A stretch of DNA of 16,553 bases from Planctomycetota bacterium (GTDB lineage Bacteria; Planctomycetota; JAMOSO01). The DNA lies in the NCBI GenBank assembly GCA_027063065.1, contig JAMOSO010000015.1, positions 1 through 16,553 of the forward strand. The letters run 5' to 3'. The notes below the pieces were generated by a model. It made no database searches, was not told the origin of the DNA, and worked only from the letters and a program-made list of their open reading frames with translations. The position numbers and the translations under genes are program-made. This document shows positions 6,904-14,322 of the stretch, piece by piece (the first letter of the stretch is position 1; each line of letters opens with the position of its first letter).

Positions 6904-8673
6904 ATGAAAATAAAAAATAATCTGCAAAAAAACATACAATTTAATATTATTTTAATTGTGTTAATTGTGTTTTGCTTTATTGGTGCTTTTGTAGTTTACA
7001 GTTCCAATAGTATTATTAATCAAATTAAAAGTTCTACGGCATTGATTTTGAAAAAACAAATTGCTAACAAAGAAGCGCAAAATTTAAACAATATAGAAAT
7101 TATCAGACAAAACTTATACAAAGATATGTATGCAAAGGCTAAATTAATTTTTGATATTAATAAATCTGCTTATGTACAAGCATTAAATGATAATTCTATT
7201 TCTACAATAAATAGGCTAACTTCGAATATATTTAAAATTGATAATGATATAATTCACGCTGCTATCTTTGTCAAAAAACAAAAAGAAATTACATGTCTAG
7301 CTTATTTTAGCAATCGTTTTAAAAAAGGGTTTAATGTCGTAGGTCATTATAAGAGCGGTAATGACAAGCTTGTATTTGGCAAACAAGAAATTGACGGTAA
7401 TAATTTGGAACATATTTTTCGCAATCAGAATGAAATGATATTGGATTTTCATAATGATTTTGATGATCAACAAACAATTGAAATCATGGACTTTTCTATG
7501 CCTATTTGTATAGATAATTGCCTATTGTCAGAAGAAGATTTGCATAAGTGCAAACCTGTAGGATATTTAAGACTTTGGCTGAGCCTAGAAAATATAACAA
7601 ATCATATTAACATTTTAAAACTTGATTTAAATAATGATTTAAATGAAAGAATTGCTTTAAATAAAAAAATGACAAATAGTTATATTTCAAAAATTTCCGT
7701 TTCTTTAAAACGTATATTTTTATTTTTAATATTACTGGTATTAGTACTTGTGGCTAGTATCTATATCTATTTAAAAATACAGCTAAATGAATTAATCAAT
7801 CAAAATAATACTATGCATAATGAAATTAAATTATATAAAACAAAATTAATGGATGCTGCTCATCAGGCAGGCATAGCAGAAATGGCAACTGGAGTATTGC
7901 ATAATATAGGCAATATTTTAACAGGTGTTGTTATCTCAACTAATAATTTGCGAACGGAATACTTTGGCAGTGCAATTGCACAATTAACTCGTGTTGAGGA
8001 GATTTTGGTTTCAAATAAAGACAATATGACTGAATTTTTATTAAATGATGAAAAAGGTAAAAAAATACCTAAATTTTTTGTGTTATTAAGTCAACAATTA
8101 AATAGTGAATATGAGCATTGTCAACAAACATTGCTTAAAATGAAACAGGGATTAAATATTGTTAATGAAACAATTCAAATGCAACAAAGTCACGCTAGTA
8201 TTGGCTTTTATGAACAAAATATTGATTTAGAGGAGGAGCTAGAAAGTATTTTATCATTATATATAAATAGTATTGAAAGAGGTGGTATAGAAATAGTGCG
8301 TCAATATCAATCTGTAAGATCTGTTAAAGCACAACGAGCTAAAATTGGCAATGTTATTTCTAATTTAATAAAAAATGCAAGAGATGCCACTTTTAACAGT
8401 GAAGGTGAATTGCAAATAACTTTAAGCATTGGTTTAAATGTTAATTCTCAACCATTTTTAAGTGTTGCGGATACAGGCTGTGGTTTTGATGAGGAAGTTG
8501 GCAATAAAATATTTGATTATGGTTTTACAACAAAGGATAAAGGCAATGGTTTTGGTTTACATCACAGTGCCAATGCCATGCGTGAAATAGGTGGAGAATT
8601 AACAGCGTTTAGTGCTGGGCTAAATCAGGGAGCAATTTTTACAATGACATTTGACATTAATAGCCCAGCATAA
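6904..8673 (+). CDS. Membrane-bound sensor histidine kinase (orphan)
   Basis: This 589-residue sensor kinase has a membrane segment at about 14-33, a periplasmic sensor domain of roughly 235 residues, a second membrane segment at about 270-290, a short coiled coil at about 291-315, a phosphoacceptor helix and a C-terminal ATPase. The phosphoacceptor motif is GIAEMATGVLHNIGNILT, with H333, the 'LHN(I/V)GN' variant rather than the usual 'HExR.PL'. A long helical insert separates it from the ATPase. ATPase motifs are the N box VISNLIKNARDA (N487, N491), G1 DTGCGF (D523) and F/G2 FTTKDKGNGFGLHH. The sensor domain has cysteines at 131, 202, 206 and 216. Its fold looks like a two-transmembrane Cache-type sensor, but I cannot prove that. 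No response regulator gene is adjacent. The ATG lacks a strong ribosome binding site (GGA about ten bases upstream). Confidence 0.9.
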   Translation: MKIKNNLQKNIQFNIILIVLIVFCFIGAFVVYSSNSIINQIKSSTALILKKQIANKEAQNLNNIEIIRQNLYKDMYAKAKLIFDINKSAYVQALNDNSISTINRLTSNIFKIDNDIIHAAIFVKKQKEITCLAYFSNRFKKGFNVVGHYKSGNDKLVFGKQEIDGNNLEHIFRNQNEMILDFHNDFDDQQTIEIMDFSMPICIDNCLLSEEDLHKCKPVGYLRLWLSLENITNHINILKLDLNNDLNERIALNKKMTNSYISKISVSLKRIFLFLILLVLVLVASIYIYLKIQLNELINQNNTMHNEIKLYKTKLMDAAHQAGIAEMATGVLHNIGNILTGVVISTNNLRTEYFGSAIAQLTRVEEILVSNKDNMTEFLLNDEKGKKIPKFFVLLSQQLNSEYEHCQQTLLKMKQGLNIVNETIQMQQSHASIGFYEQNIDLEEELESILSLYINSIERGGIEIVRQYQSVRSVKAQRAKIGNVISNLIKNARDATFNSEGELQITLSIGLNVNSQPFLSVADTGCGFDEEVGNKIFDYGFTTKDKGNGFGLHHSANAMREIGGELTAFSAGLNQGAIFTMTFDINSPA

Positions 8674-8700
8674 TTTTTAATGCGTATCGTGTTTGGATTA

Positions 8701-10392
8701 TTATCTAGTTAATCGTTTGAATGCACCGCGGCGCTTTTGCGGATTGTTTTTTAGTTCCGCTTGGCGTTTTTCTTCGTAAGCTTGAAAATTACCTTCAAAC
8801 CAGCGCACTTTGGCGTTGCCTTCAAATACAATCATATGTGTACATACACGATCTAAAAAGAAACGATCGTGTGATATTAGCATAATTGAACCTTGATATT
8901 GTAGGATTGCATTTTCTAGTGTTTGCAATGTACCTACATCTAAATCATTGGTTGGTTCGTCCAAGAGTAAAAAATTGCCACTTTGGCGCAATAATTTGGC
9001 TAGATGCACACGGTTACGTTCGCCTCCTGATAGATTTCCAACTAATTTTTGTTGTCCTTTACCTGTAAATGCAAAACGGCTCACATAAGCTCTTGATGGA
9101 ATCATTACTTTGCCAAGGCTAATTTCATCGGCACCACCGGTTATTTCTTCAAAAATAGTTTTGTTGTCATCAAGATGATCTCGTTGTTGATCTACATAGC
9201 TCATAGCTACAGTTGGACCAATTTCTATGGTGCCAGAATCAGGTGTTTCAGAACCATTAATCATTTTAAACATAGTTGATTTACCTACACCATTTGGTCC
9301 TAAAATACCAACGACAGCACCGCGAGGAATATCAAAATTTAAACTTTCAATTAAATTGGTATCATTAAACCCTTTATTGACGTTGGTAAATTTTAATACT
9401 TTTTCGCCAAGCGTAGGTCCTGGAGCAATCATTATTTCGCTGGCATTCATTCTGCCTTCAGAGCCTTTGCGTATCATTTCTTCAAAGTTTGATATGCGCG
9501 CACGGGATTGACTTTGACGATCTTCATTGTTCATTTTTAGCCATTTAATTTCATTGTTAAGCATTTTGCGACGACTTGAGGCTGTTTTTTCTTTTTCGGC
9601 CATTATTTGTATTTTTCGCGCTAACCATTGGCTATAATTACCTTCAAATGGAATCCCTTTAGTTTGTTCTAATTCCAAAATCCATTTTGTAATATTATCT
9701 AAAAAATATCTATCATGGGTAACTACAATAACAGTGCCTTCGTATTCTCTTAAAAACTGTTCCATCCAGTCTATTGTTTCTCCATCTAAATGATTGGTAG
9801 GTTCGTCAAGTAGTAAAATATCTGGTTTTTCTAAAAAGGCTTTACATAGTGCAACACGGCGGGCTTCCCCCCCTGATAAAGTAGTTATATCCGCATCATC
9901 TGGTGGCAATACCATTGCATCGGCTGCTATTTCTAATTGACGATCTAGCTCCCAGCCATCGACAGCGTCTATTTTTTCTTGCAATTCACCCATTTCCTCC
10001 ATTAATTTATTCATGGCTTCATCGCTTATGTCTTTACACATATCAATGCTAATTTGGTTGTAGCGTTCAACCCATGTAGTAACTTCTTTAAATGCGTCTA
10101 ATAAATTTTCTTTTATCGATTTTGATATATCTAATTTTGGCTCTTGTGGTACATAGCCAACTTTAATGCCTTTGCAAGGTTCTGCCTTGCCGTTTATATC
10201 TTTGTCTACTCCAGCCATAATGCGTAGTAGGGTTGATTTTCCTGCGCCATTATCACCTACGATACCTATTTTTGCTCCGTGATAAAAACTTAAATTGATG
10301 TTGTCTAAAATAACCGTATCGCCATAGCTTTTGGTCATATTTTCCATTTCAAATACAAATTTTGTAGGTGCTTGTGCCATTTGATTTCCCAT
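8701..10392 (-). CDS. ettA: Energy-dependent translational throttle protein EttA (ABC-F ATPase)
   Basis: EttA binds the ribosomal E site and gates entry into the elongation cycle according to the ADP/ATP ratio. It is cytosolic and has no membrane domain. The 563 residues hold two ATPase domains: Walker A GDNGAGKS (46-53), signature LSGGEARRV (172-180) and DEPTNHLD (196-203) in the first, and GPNGVGKS (365-372), LSGGERNRV and DEPTNDLD in the second. The arm insert lies in the first domain at about 94-140, and the charged linker at about 250-325 joins the two. The segments WILELEQTKGIPFEGNYSQWL and EIMIAPGPTLGEKVL mark EttA rather than Uup, YbiT or a resistance ABC-F. A second ATG at 10380 has GGGAAA a few bases upstream and gives MAQAPTKF, like E. 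coli MAQFVY. It may be the real start, shortening the protein by four residues. The gene converges with the histidine kinase. Confidence 0.94.
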   Translation of the reverse strand: MGNQMAQAPTKFVFEMENMTKSYGDTVILDNINLSFYHGAKIGIVGDNGAGKSTLLRIMAGVDKDINGKAEPCKGIKVGYVPQEPKLDISKSIKENLLDAFKEVTTWVERYNQISIDMCKDISDEAMNKLMEEMGELQEKIDAVDGWELDRQLEIAADAMVLPPDDADITTLSGGEARRVALCKAFLEKPDILLLDEPTNHLDGETIDWMEQFLREYEGTVIVVTHDRYFLDNITKWILELEQTKGIPFEGNYSQWLARKIQIMAEKEKTASSRRKMLNNEIKWLKMNNEDRQSQSRARISNFEEMIRKGSEGRMNASEIMIAPGPTLGEKVLKFTNVNKGFNDTNLIESLNFDIPRGAVVGILGPNGVGKSTMFKMINGSETPDSGTIEIGPTVAMSYVDQQRDHLDDNKTIFEEITGGADEISLGKVMIPSRAYVSRFAFTGKGQQKLVGNLSGGERNRVHLAKLLRQSGNFLLLDEPTNDLDVGTLQTLENAILQYQGSIMLISHDRFFLDRVCTHMIVFEGNAKVRWFEGNFQAYEEKRQAELKNNPQKRRGAFKRLTR

Positions 10393-10466
10393 TTTTGAAA
10401 AATTATAAAAATGTATTTTATAAAATTAAAATTTAAAAGAAAAGCCTATCGCCAATAAATTAATAA

Positions 10467-10495
10467 TTGTATTATCGACACAATAGTTTTATATA
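10467..10495 (+). promoter_or_regulatory. Possible promoter of glycerate kinase
   Basis: TTGTAT (10467-10472) and TATATA (10490-10495) are separated by 17 bases in the 124-base spacer between the divergent ettA and glxK. The predicted start is about 15 bases before the coding start, close to the GGTGGG ribosome binding site. The spacer is AT-rich, so the match is tentative. I see no convincing promoter for ettA. Confidence 0.35.
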
Positions 10496-10516
10496 TCTTT
10501 TAATGGTGGGTAGACG

Positions 10517-11653
10517 ATGAAAATATTATTAGCATTTGATAGCTTTAAAGAATCTATGAGTTCTTTAGAGGCCGCTAAGGCTTTTGAAAAAGGTTTTGCA
10601 AAAGTTGGCAACAATCATAAATTTGAAACAATGCTTATCAGTGATGGTGGCGAGGGTTTTATGGATTCTTTAATTTATCAAAGAGGTAAGCGTGTAACGC
10701 GTCAGATTACGGGCCCTTTAGGCGAAAAAATCCGTGCTCCTTTTGGTATTATAGAGGGCAAACAAACCATTGCCGTCGTTGAGATGGCACACGCATCTGG
10801 CTTGGAAATGGTGCCTCTTAAAAAAAGAAATCCTATGAAAACCAGCAGTTATGGCACAGGTGAGTTAATTAATTCCGCATTAAAATTGGGTGCACAAGAA
10901 ATTATTGTCGGTATTGGTGGTTCGGCAACAGTCGATGGCGGTCTGGGAATGGCAAGTGCATTGGGGGTATCTTTTTATGATAAAAAAGGCAAAAAAATAA
11001 GTGGTGTATTAACTGGTAAGCATTTGTCTATTATTGACAAAATAGATTTAGATAATCTAAATCCGTTGTTAACAAACTGTAAAATAACCGTAGCTTGTGA
11101 TGTTACAAATCCTCTATGTGGCAAGCGTGGCGCAGCTTATGTCTTTGGCCCGCAAAAAGGTGCTACATCAAGTATGGTTAAAAAATTAGATGAAGGTTTA
11201 TCAAACTTAGCAAAAGTTATAAAACGTGATTTAGATGTGGATATTAAAACTGTACCGGGCAGTGGGGCTGCTGGTGGGATAGGTGCTATGCTTATGGCGT
11301 TGGCAAAGGCACAATTAAAAAGTGGTATTGATATAGTTTTAGATTCTTTAAATTTTGAAGCTAAATCCAAAAAAGCTGATTTGATTGTAACTGGTGAGGG
11401 AAGGGTGGATTTTCAAAGTTTAGATGGTAAAACTATTTCAGGCATTGCTTCTAGAGCTAACGGAACTGCTGTATTGGCTATTGGTGGTGCCGTTGAAGAC
11501 GAGCATTTAGATGCTTTGTACAGAGCAGGTATCACAGCTACCATGCCATTGGTAACTTGCCCTATTGATTTGGAAACTGCAATTAAAAACGGTAAAAAAG
11601 CAATGCTCCAAACAGGTGAGCGTGTTGCTAGAATGATGATGTTGGCTAAATAA
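10517..11653 (+). CDS. glxK: Glycerate 2-kinase (GlxK/GarK family)
   Basis: This enzyme phosphorylates D-glycerate with ATP. Enzymes of this family mostly yield 2-phosphoglycerate, which enters lower glycolysis. The 378 residues match the usual length (E. coli GlxK is about 380). They carry the family motifs in order: AFDSFKESMSS at the N-terminus, ISDGGEGFMD, YGTGELI, GIGGSATVDGGLGMA, ACDVTNPLCG, FGPQKGA, PGSGAAGGIGA and VTGEGRVDFQSLDGK. A GGTGGG Shine-Dalgarno sequence precedes the ATG. The gene stands alone between its own promoter region and a terminator. Genes for glycerate production (tartronate semialdehyde reductase, glucarate or glyoxylate enzymes) are not nearby, so the physiological source of glycerate is unclear. 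Confidence 0.94.
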   Translation: MKILLAFDSFKESMSSLEAAKAFEKGFAKVGNNHKFETMLISDGGEGFMDSLIYQRGKRVTRQITGPLGEKIRAPFGIIEGKQTIAVVEMAHASGLEMVPLKKRNPMKTSSYGTGELINSALKLGAQEIIVGIGGSATVDGGLGMASALGVSFYDKKGKKISGVLTGKHLSIIDKIDLDNLNPLLTNCKITVACDVTNPLCGKRGAAYVFGPQKGATSSMVKKLDEGLSNLAKVIKRDLDVDIKTVPGSGAAGGIGAMLMALAKAQLKSGIDIVLDSLNFEAKSKKADLIVTGEGRVDFQSLDGKTISGIASRANGTAVLAIGGAVEDEHLDALYRAGITATMPLVTCPIDLETAIKNGKKAMLQTGERVARMMMLAK

Positions 11654-11657
11654 TATA

Positions 11658-11692
11658 AAAAGCCACCTATCGATTAGTGATAGGTGGCTTTT
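11658..11692. terminator. Bidirectional rho-independent terminator between glxK and the AICAR transformylase gene
   Basis: A 14-bp stem, AAAAGCCACCTATC (11658-11671) and GATAGGTGGCTTTT (11679-11692), encloses a 7-base loop. It reads into a T run on both strands (CTTTTG on plus, CTTTTTAT on minus). It sits 5 bases after the glxK stop and 10 bases after the stop of the converging gene, so it can end both transcripts. Confidence 0.9.
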
Positions 11693-11701
11693 GAATAATA
11701 A

Positions 11702-12988
11702 TTAATGCTTAAAGGCGCGTTGTCCAGTTAAGACCATTGTGACTTTAGGATTGGCTTCATTACAAGCTATAATACTTTCAAAATCCCGCAAGCTACCGCC
11801 AGGATTTACTATAGATGTAACACCTTGAGCAATACCAACGTCAACGCCATCTCTAAACGGAAAGAACGCATCAGAAATCATAGAAGCACCTTTGATGCCT
11901 CCTTTAGCTTCTTCCGTTGCATTGTTTAAAGCTTCAATGACAGAAGCGTCTTTTTTACCTTCGTTAACTTCTAATTGTAAGTTTGCAAATGGCATAGCAT
12001 GTTCACGAAAACAAATTAAATCACGGTATTTGGTATATGCTTTTTGAATAGCAATTTCTGCTACGCCTACACGATCTTGTTCTCCAGTACCTATACCTAC
12101 TGTAACGCCATTTTTAACATATATTACAGAATTGGATGTAATTCCTTGTTCTACTCTCCAACCAAAAAGCATATCGGCATATTCTGCATCAGTGGGTTGA
12201 CGTTCTATTTCGTAGGTTTCACCACGGTAAGTTGTTTTTGCAGGTAAAAAGTCAGCGGCCGTTTTAATGCGATTGATTGGTGATTGCTGTACGATAATAG
12301 AGCCATCGATTAATGATTTAAAATCGACAAATCGTTTAGATGTAAAATTAGCTAGGTTTTCGATGGCACCTATTTCAACAATGCGTAAATTTTTTCGTTT
12401 GCTTAAAATTTCAATAGCACCTTTTTCATAGCTAGGAGCTAAGACTACTTCTAGGTACATATCGCTCATGGCTTCAGCAGTTGCTAAATCTACAGGGCGA
12501 TTGACAGCAGCACAACCTCCAAATGCTGCTATGCGGTCGGCTTCATAGGCTTTGATAAAGGCTTCGCTTATTGTTGCTCCAACAGCTGCTCCTGATGGAT
12601 TGTTATGTTTTAAAATTGTACAGGCTGGTTGATCCATTAAGTATTTTAATATATTTAACGCATTGTCCATATCTGTAAGATTGGTTTTGCCAGGATGTTT
12701 GCCAAATTGCAACATATTAGCTTCGGTTATGCCACCTACTAAAGCATCCTTGGGGCCGACAAAGCTACATTGACCCAATGTTAAATTGCCGTTTATCAAC
12801 TCATATAGAGCTGCTTCTTGCCCAGGGTTTTCGCCATAGCGTAAGCCTTTTTCTACGATGATATCATCTTCGGCTATTTTCCATGTGCGTTTGCGATAAG
12901 TTAGGGTAGTCTCTCCCCAGCTCATGCTCAAAGACGAAGGGAAATTATCGTCCATTATGGTTTTGTAACTTTTTTTTAAATCTGACAT
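11702..12988 (-). CDS. Stand-alone AICAR transformylase (PurH C-terminal domain only)
   Basis: The protein matches the phosphoribosylaminoimidazolecarboxamide (AICAR) formyltransferase half of PurH, which transfers a formyl group from 10-formyl-tetrahydrofolate to AICAR in the ninth step of IMP synthesis. Motifs in order are LRYGENPGQ, LKHNNPSGA (catalytic Lys-His pair), DRIAAFGG, GVTVGIGTGEQDRV, SDAFFPFRDG and a C-terminal GQRAFKH. The N-terminal IMP cyclohydrolase domain of about 200 residues, standard in PurH, is missing. About 45 unrelated residues precede the LRYGENPGQ motif. I start at the ATG at 12988, which has GAGAA five bases upstream, giving 428 residues. The frame is open to a TTG at 13036, but that start would overlap the upstream gene and has less support. 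It is the last gene of the asnS operon, 25 bases after the HAD gene, and ends at a strong terminator. Confidence 0.88.
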   Translation of the reverse strand: MSDLKKSYKTIMDDNFPSSLSMSWGETTLTYRKRTWKIAEDDIIVEKGLRYGENPGQEAALYELINGNLTLGQCSFVGPKDALVGGITEANMLQFGKHPGKTNLTDMDNALNILKYLMDQPACTILKHNNPSGAAVGATISEAFIKAYEADRIAAFGGCAAVNRPVDLATAEAMSDMYLEVVLAPSYEKGAIEILSKRKNLRIVEIGAIENLANFTSKRFVDFKSLIDGSIIVQQSPINRIKTAADFLPAKTTYRGETYEIERQPTDAEYADMLFGWRVEQGITSNSVIYVKNGVTVGIGTGEQDRVGVAEIAIQKAYTKYRDLICFREHAMPFANLQLEVNEGKKDASVIEALNNATEEAKGGIKGASMISDAFFPFRDGVDVGIAQGVTSIVNPGGSLRDFESIIACNEANPKVTMVLTGQRAFKH

Positions 12989-13013
12989 TTGATTCTCGCA
13001 AGAAGTGTTAAAA

Positions 13014-13733
13014 TTAAATTTTAAAATCTTTTTCAAGGATTTCTTCTAAATCCCAAAAATTATGTATAGTGTAATCAGGTTCGCTTAAACCTTTAATGTT
13101 TAGATACTTACCGCTTCTTTGATTTAAAACGGTTATCATGCCTATTTGATTTGGAGGGTCTATATCTCTAGTGGCAGAATCACCAATAATCATCGCACGT
13201 TTTGGGTTGACGCCAGCTTTGTGGCAGGCGCGTTGATAAAGTTGTGGTTCTTCTTTTTGTAAGCCTTCTTCCTCTGTAAAAAAAATGGCTTGAGGATCTA
13301 AAAATTGACTTATTTCTAAGCGGATTATTTTTTCTGATTGTTTTAAAGTCAATCCTGAGCTAATTATGCCGATACGCGCGCCTTGTTGATATAAATTTTG
13401 AATAATATGAAAAGCATCTTCATAAATAATCAAGTGTCTATGTTTGGCACGATGATAAGCTACAATGGCGGCTGATATAATTAGCGTTTCACGGTGGGTA
13501 ATAGTTTCTCGCGGTAGGCGTTTTATTAAATCGTCAAAGTGGTGTTCGTAATTGCTAGGGGTGTTTTCGATAACTTTATTTAACTCATTGTTTAATTCAT
13601 CAAGGCTCATATTTATGCCGGTTTGAATCATTGCTTGCAAGGCAGCTTTGCGAGCCATAGTTGTAAAGTTAGTTGTGCTGTATAAGGTGTCATCAATATC
13701 AAAAAATAAAATATCTAATGGTTTTTTACTCAT
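13014..13733 (-). CDS. HAD-superfamily hydrolase (probable phosphatase)
   Basis: The 239 residues carry the HAD motifs: FFDIDDTLY at about 10-18 (nucleophile D12, acid/base D14), ISSG at 124-127 (motif II Ser), K160 within LQKEEP (motif III, usually 'KPdP'), and GDSATRD at 184-190 (motif IV Asp pair). A helical cap lies between motifs I and II (subfamily I). Sequence does not fix the substrate; members hydrolyse small phosphorylated metabolites such as phosphoglycolate, nucleotides or sugar phosphates. The start overlaps the upstream amidase gene by 8 bases, so translation is probably coupled. Lying directly before a purine-synthesis gene hints at nucleotide or phosphosugar work, but this is only context. 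Confidence 0.87.
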   Translation of the reverse strand: MSKKPLDILFFDIDDTLYSTTNFTTMARKAALQAMIQTGINMSLDELNNELNKVIENTPSNYEHHFDDLIKRLPRETITHRETLIISAAIVAYHRAKHRHLIIYEDAFHIIQNLYQQGARIGIISSGLTLKQSEKIIRLEISQFLDPQAIFFTEEEGLQKEEPQLYQRACHKAGVNPKRAMIIGDSATRDIDPPNQIGMITVLNQRSGKYLNIKGLSEPDYTIHNFWDLEEILEKDFKI

Positions 13734-14322
13734 AATTTTCTAATTCTCTTTCGATACGATAACGTACTTCTTGCCATGGAAAGCAATCTCCTGGGCATAC
13801 AGAATAGCCTAAGTCTCTATGTCTAACAACATTTTCTAACTTTAGATTATATGTCTTAATTAATTTGACTACAAGATTAACTAGAGCATCTAGTTGTTTA
13901 GCACTAGGTTCTGTTTGGGTAAAATTGCCTACTAAACATATCCCAATAGCAATTTTGTTTAATTCATCGCTTTTGACATGACCTCCTGGTAATTGTTTTA
14001 TCCAACGGTTGCCAACTTCTATTTGTCCGTCTTTAGTAAGAGTGCCGTTGCCAATTACAAAATGATATGCAAGTCCATTTTCCATACCGCGTTTACGGTG
14101 ATGGATATCAAATCGTGCGGCAGAACCTTGTTTGGTTGCTGAATGATGGATGCATATATATTTCCAATTTCTGATAGGCGCTTTTGTTCTTAGTATCGGT
14201 GGAATTTGGTTTGATGATATTATAGGTTGGTTATCTGCTTTAAGCGTTAACAGCCATGCTAAGCATATACAAATAGCTACAGAAATAATTTGCGCACCTT
14301 GTTTAATGCGGGTTTGTATCAT
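13726..14322 (-). CDS. Membrane-anchored N-acetylmuramoyl-L-alanine amidase (Amidase_2/PGRP-like)
   Basis: The enzyme should cut the bond between N-acetylmuramic acid and L-alanine in peptidoglycan. The 198 residues begin with a hydrophobic segment at about 11-27, a signal anchor placing the domain in the periplasm. The zinc site is built from H59 or H60 (ICIHHSAT), H168 (VVRHRDLG) and C176 (VCPG). AYHFVIGNG and IGICLVGNF match the core strands of the T7 lysozyme/AmpD/PGRP fold. The ATG overlaps the asnS stop (ATGA), and the 3' end overlaps the HAD gene by 8 bases. It is short, with a single catalytic domain and no cell-wall-binding repeats, so it is more likely a recycling or remodelling enzyme than a phage endolysin. 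Confidence 0.88.
   Translation of the reverse strand: MIQTRIKQGAQIISVAICICLAWLLTLKADNQPIISSNQIPPILRTKAPIRNWKYICIHHSATKQGSAARFDIHHRKRGMENGLAYHFVIGNGTLTKDGQIEVGNRWIKQLPGGHVKSDELNKIAIGICLVGNFTQTEPSAKQLDALVNLVVKLIKTYNLKLENVVRHRDLGYSVCPGDCFPWQEVRYRIERELENYE

Noticed and set aside
9227-9511. Open frame on the plus strand opposite ettA
   Set aside because: It is a shadow of the second ATPase domain of EttA, with no ribosome binding site or recognisable motif.
10415-10426. Palindrome ATTTTATAAAAT in the ettA-glxK spacer as an operator
   Set aside because: It contains only A and T in a very AT-rich spacer, so chance is a sufficient explanation.
12989-13036. Upstream TTG start for the AICAR transformylase (16 extra residues)
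   Set aside because: It overlaps the HAD gene by 23 bases and has no Shine-Dalgarno sequence. The ATG at 12988 has GAGAA at good spacing.
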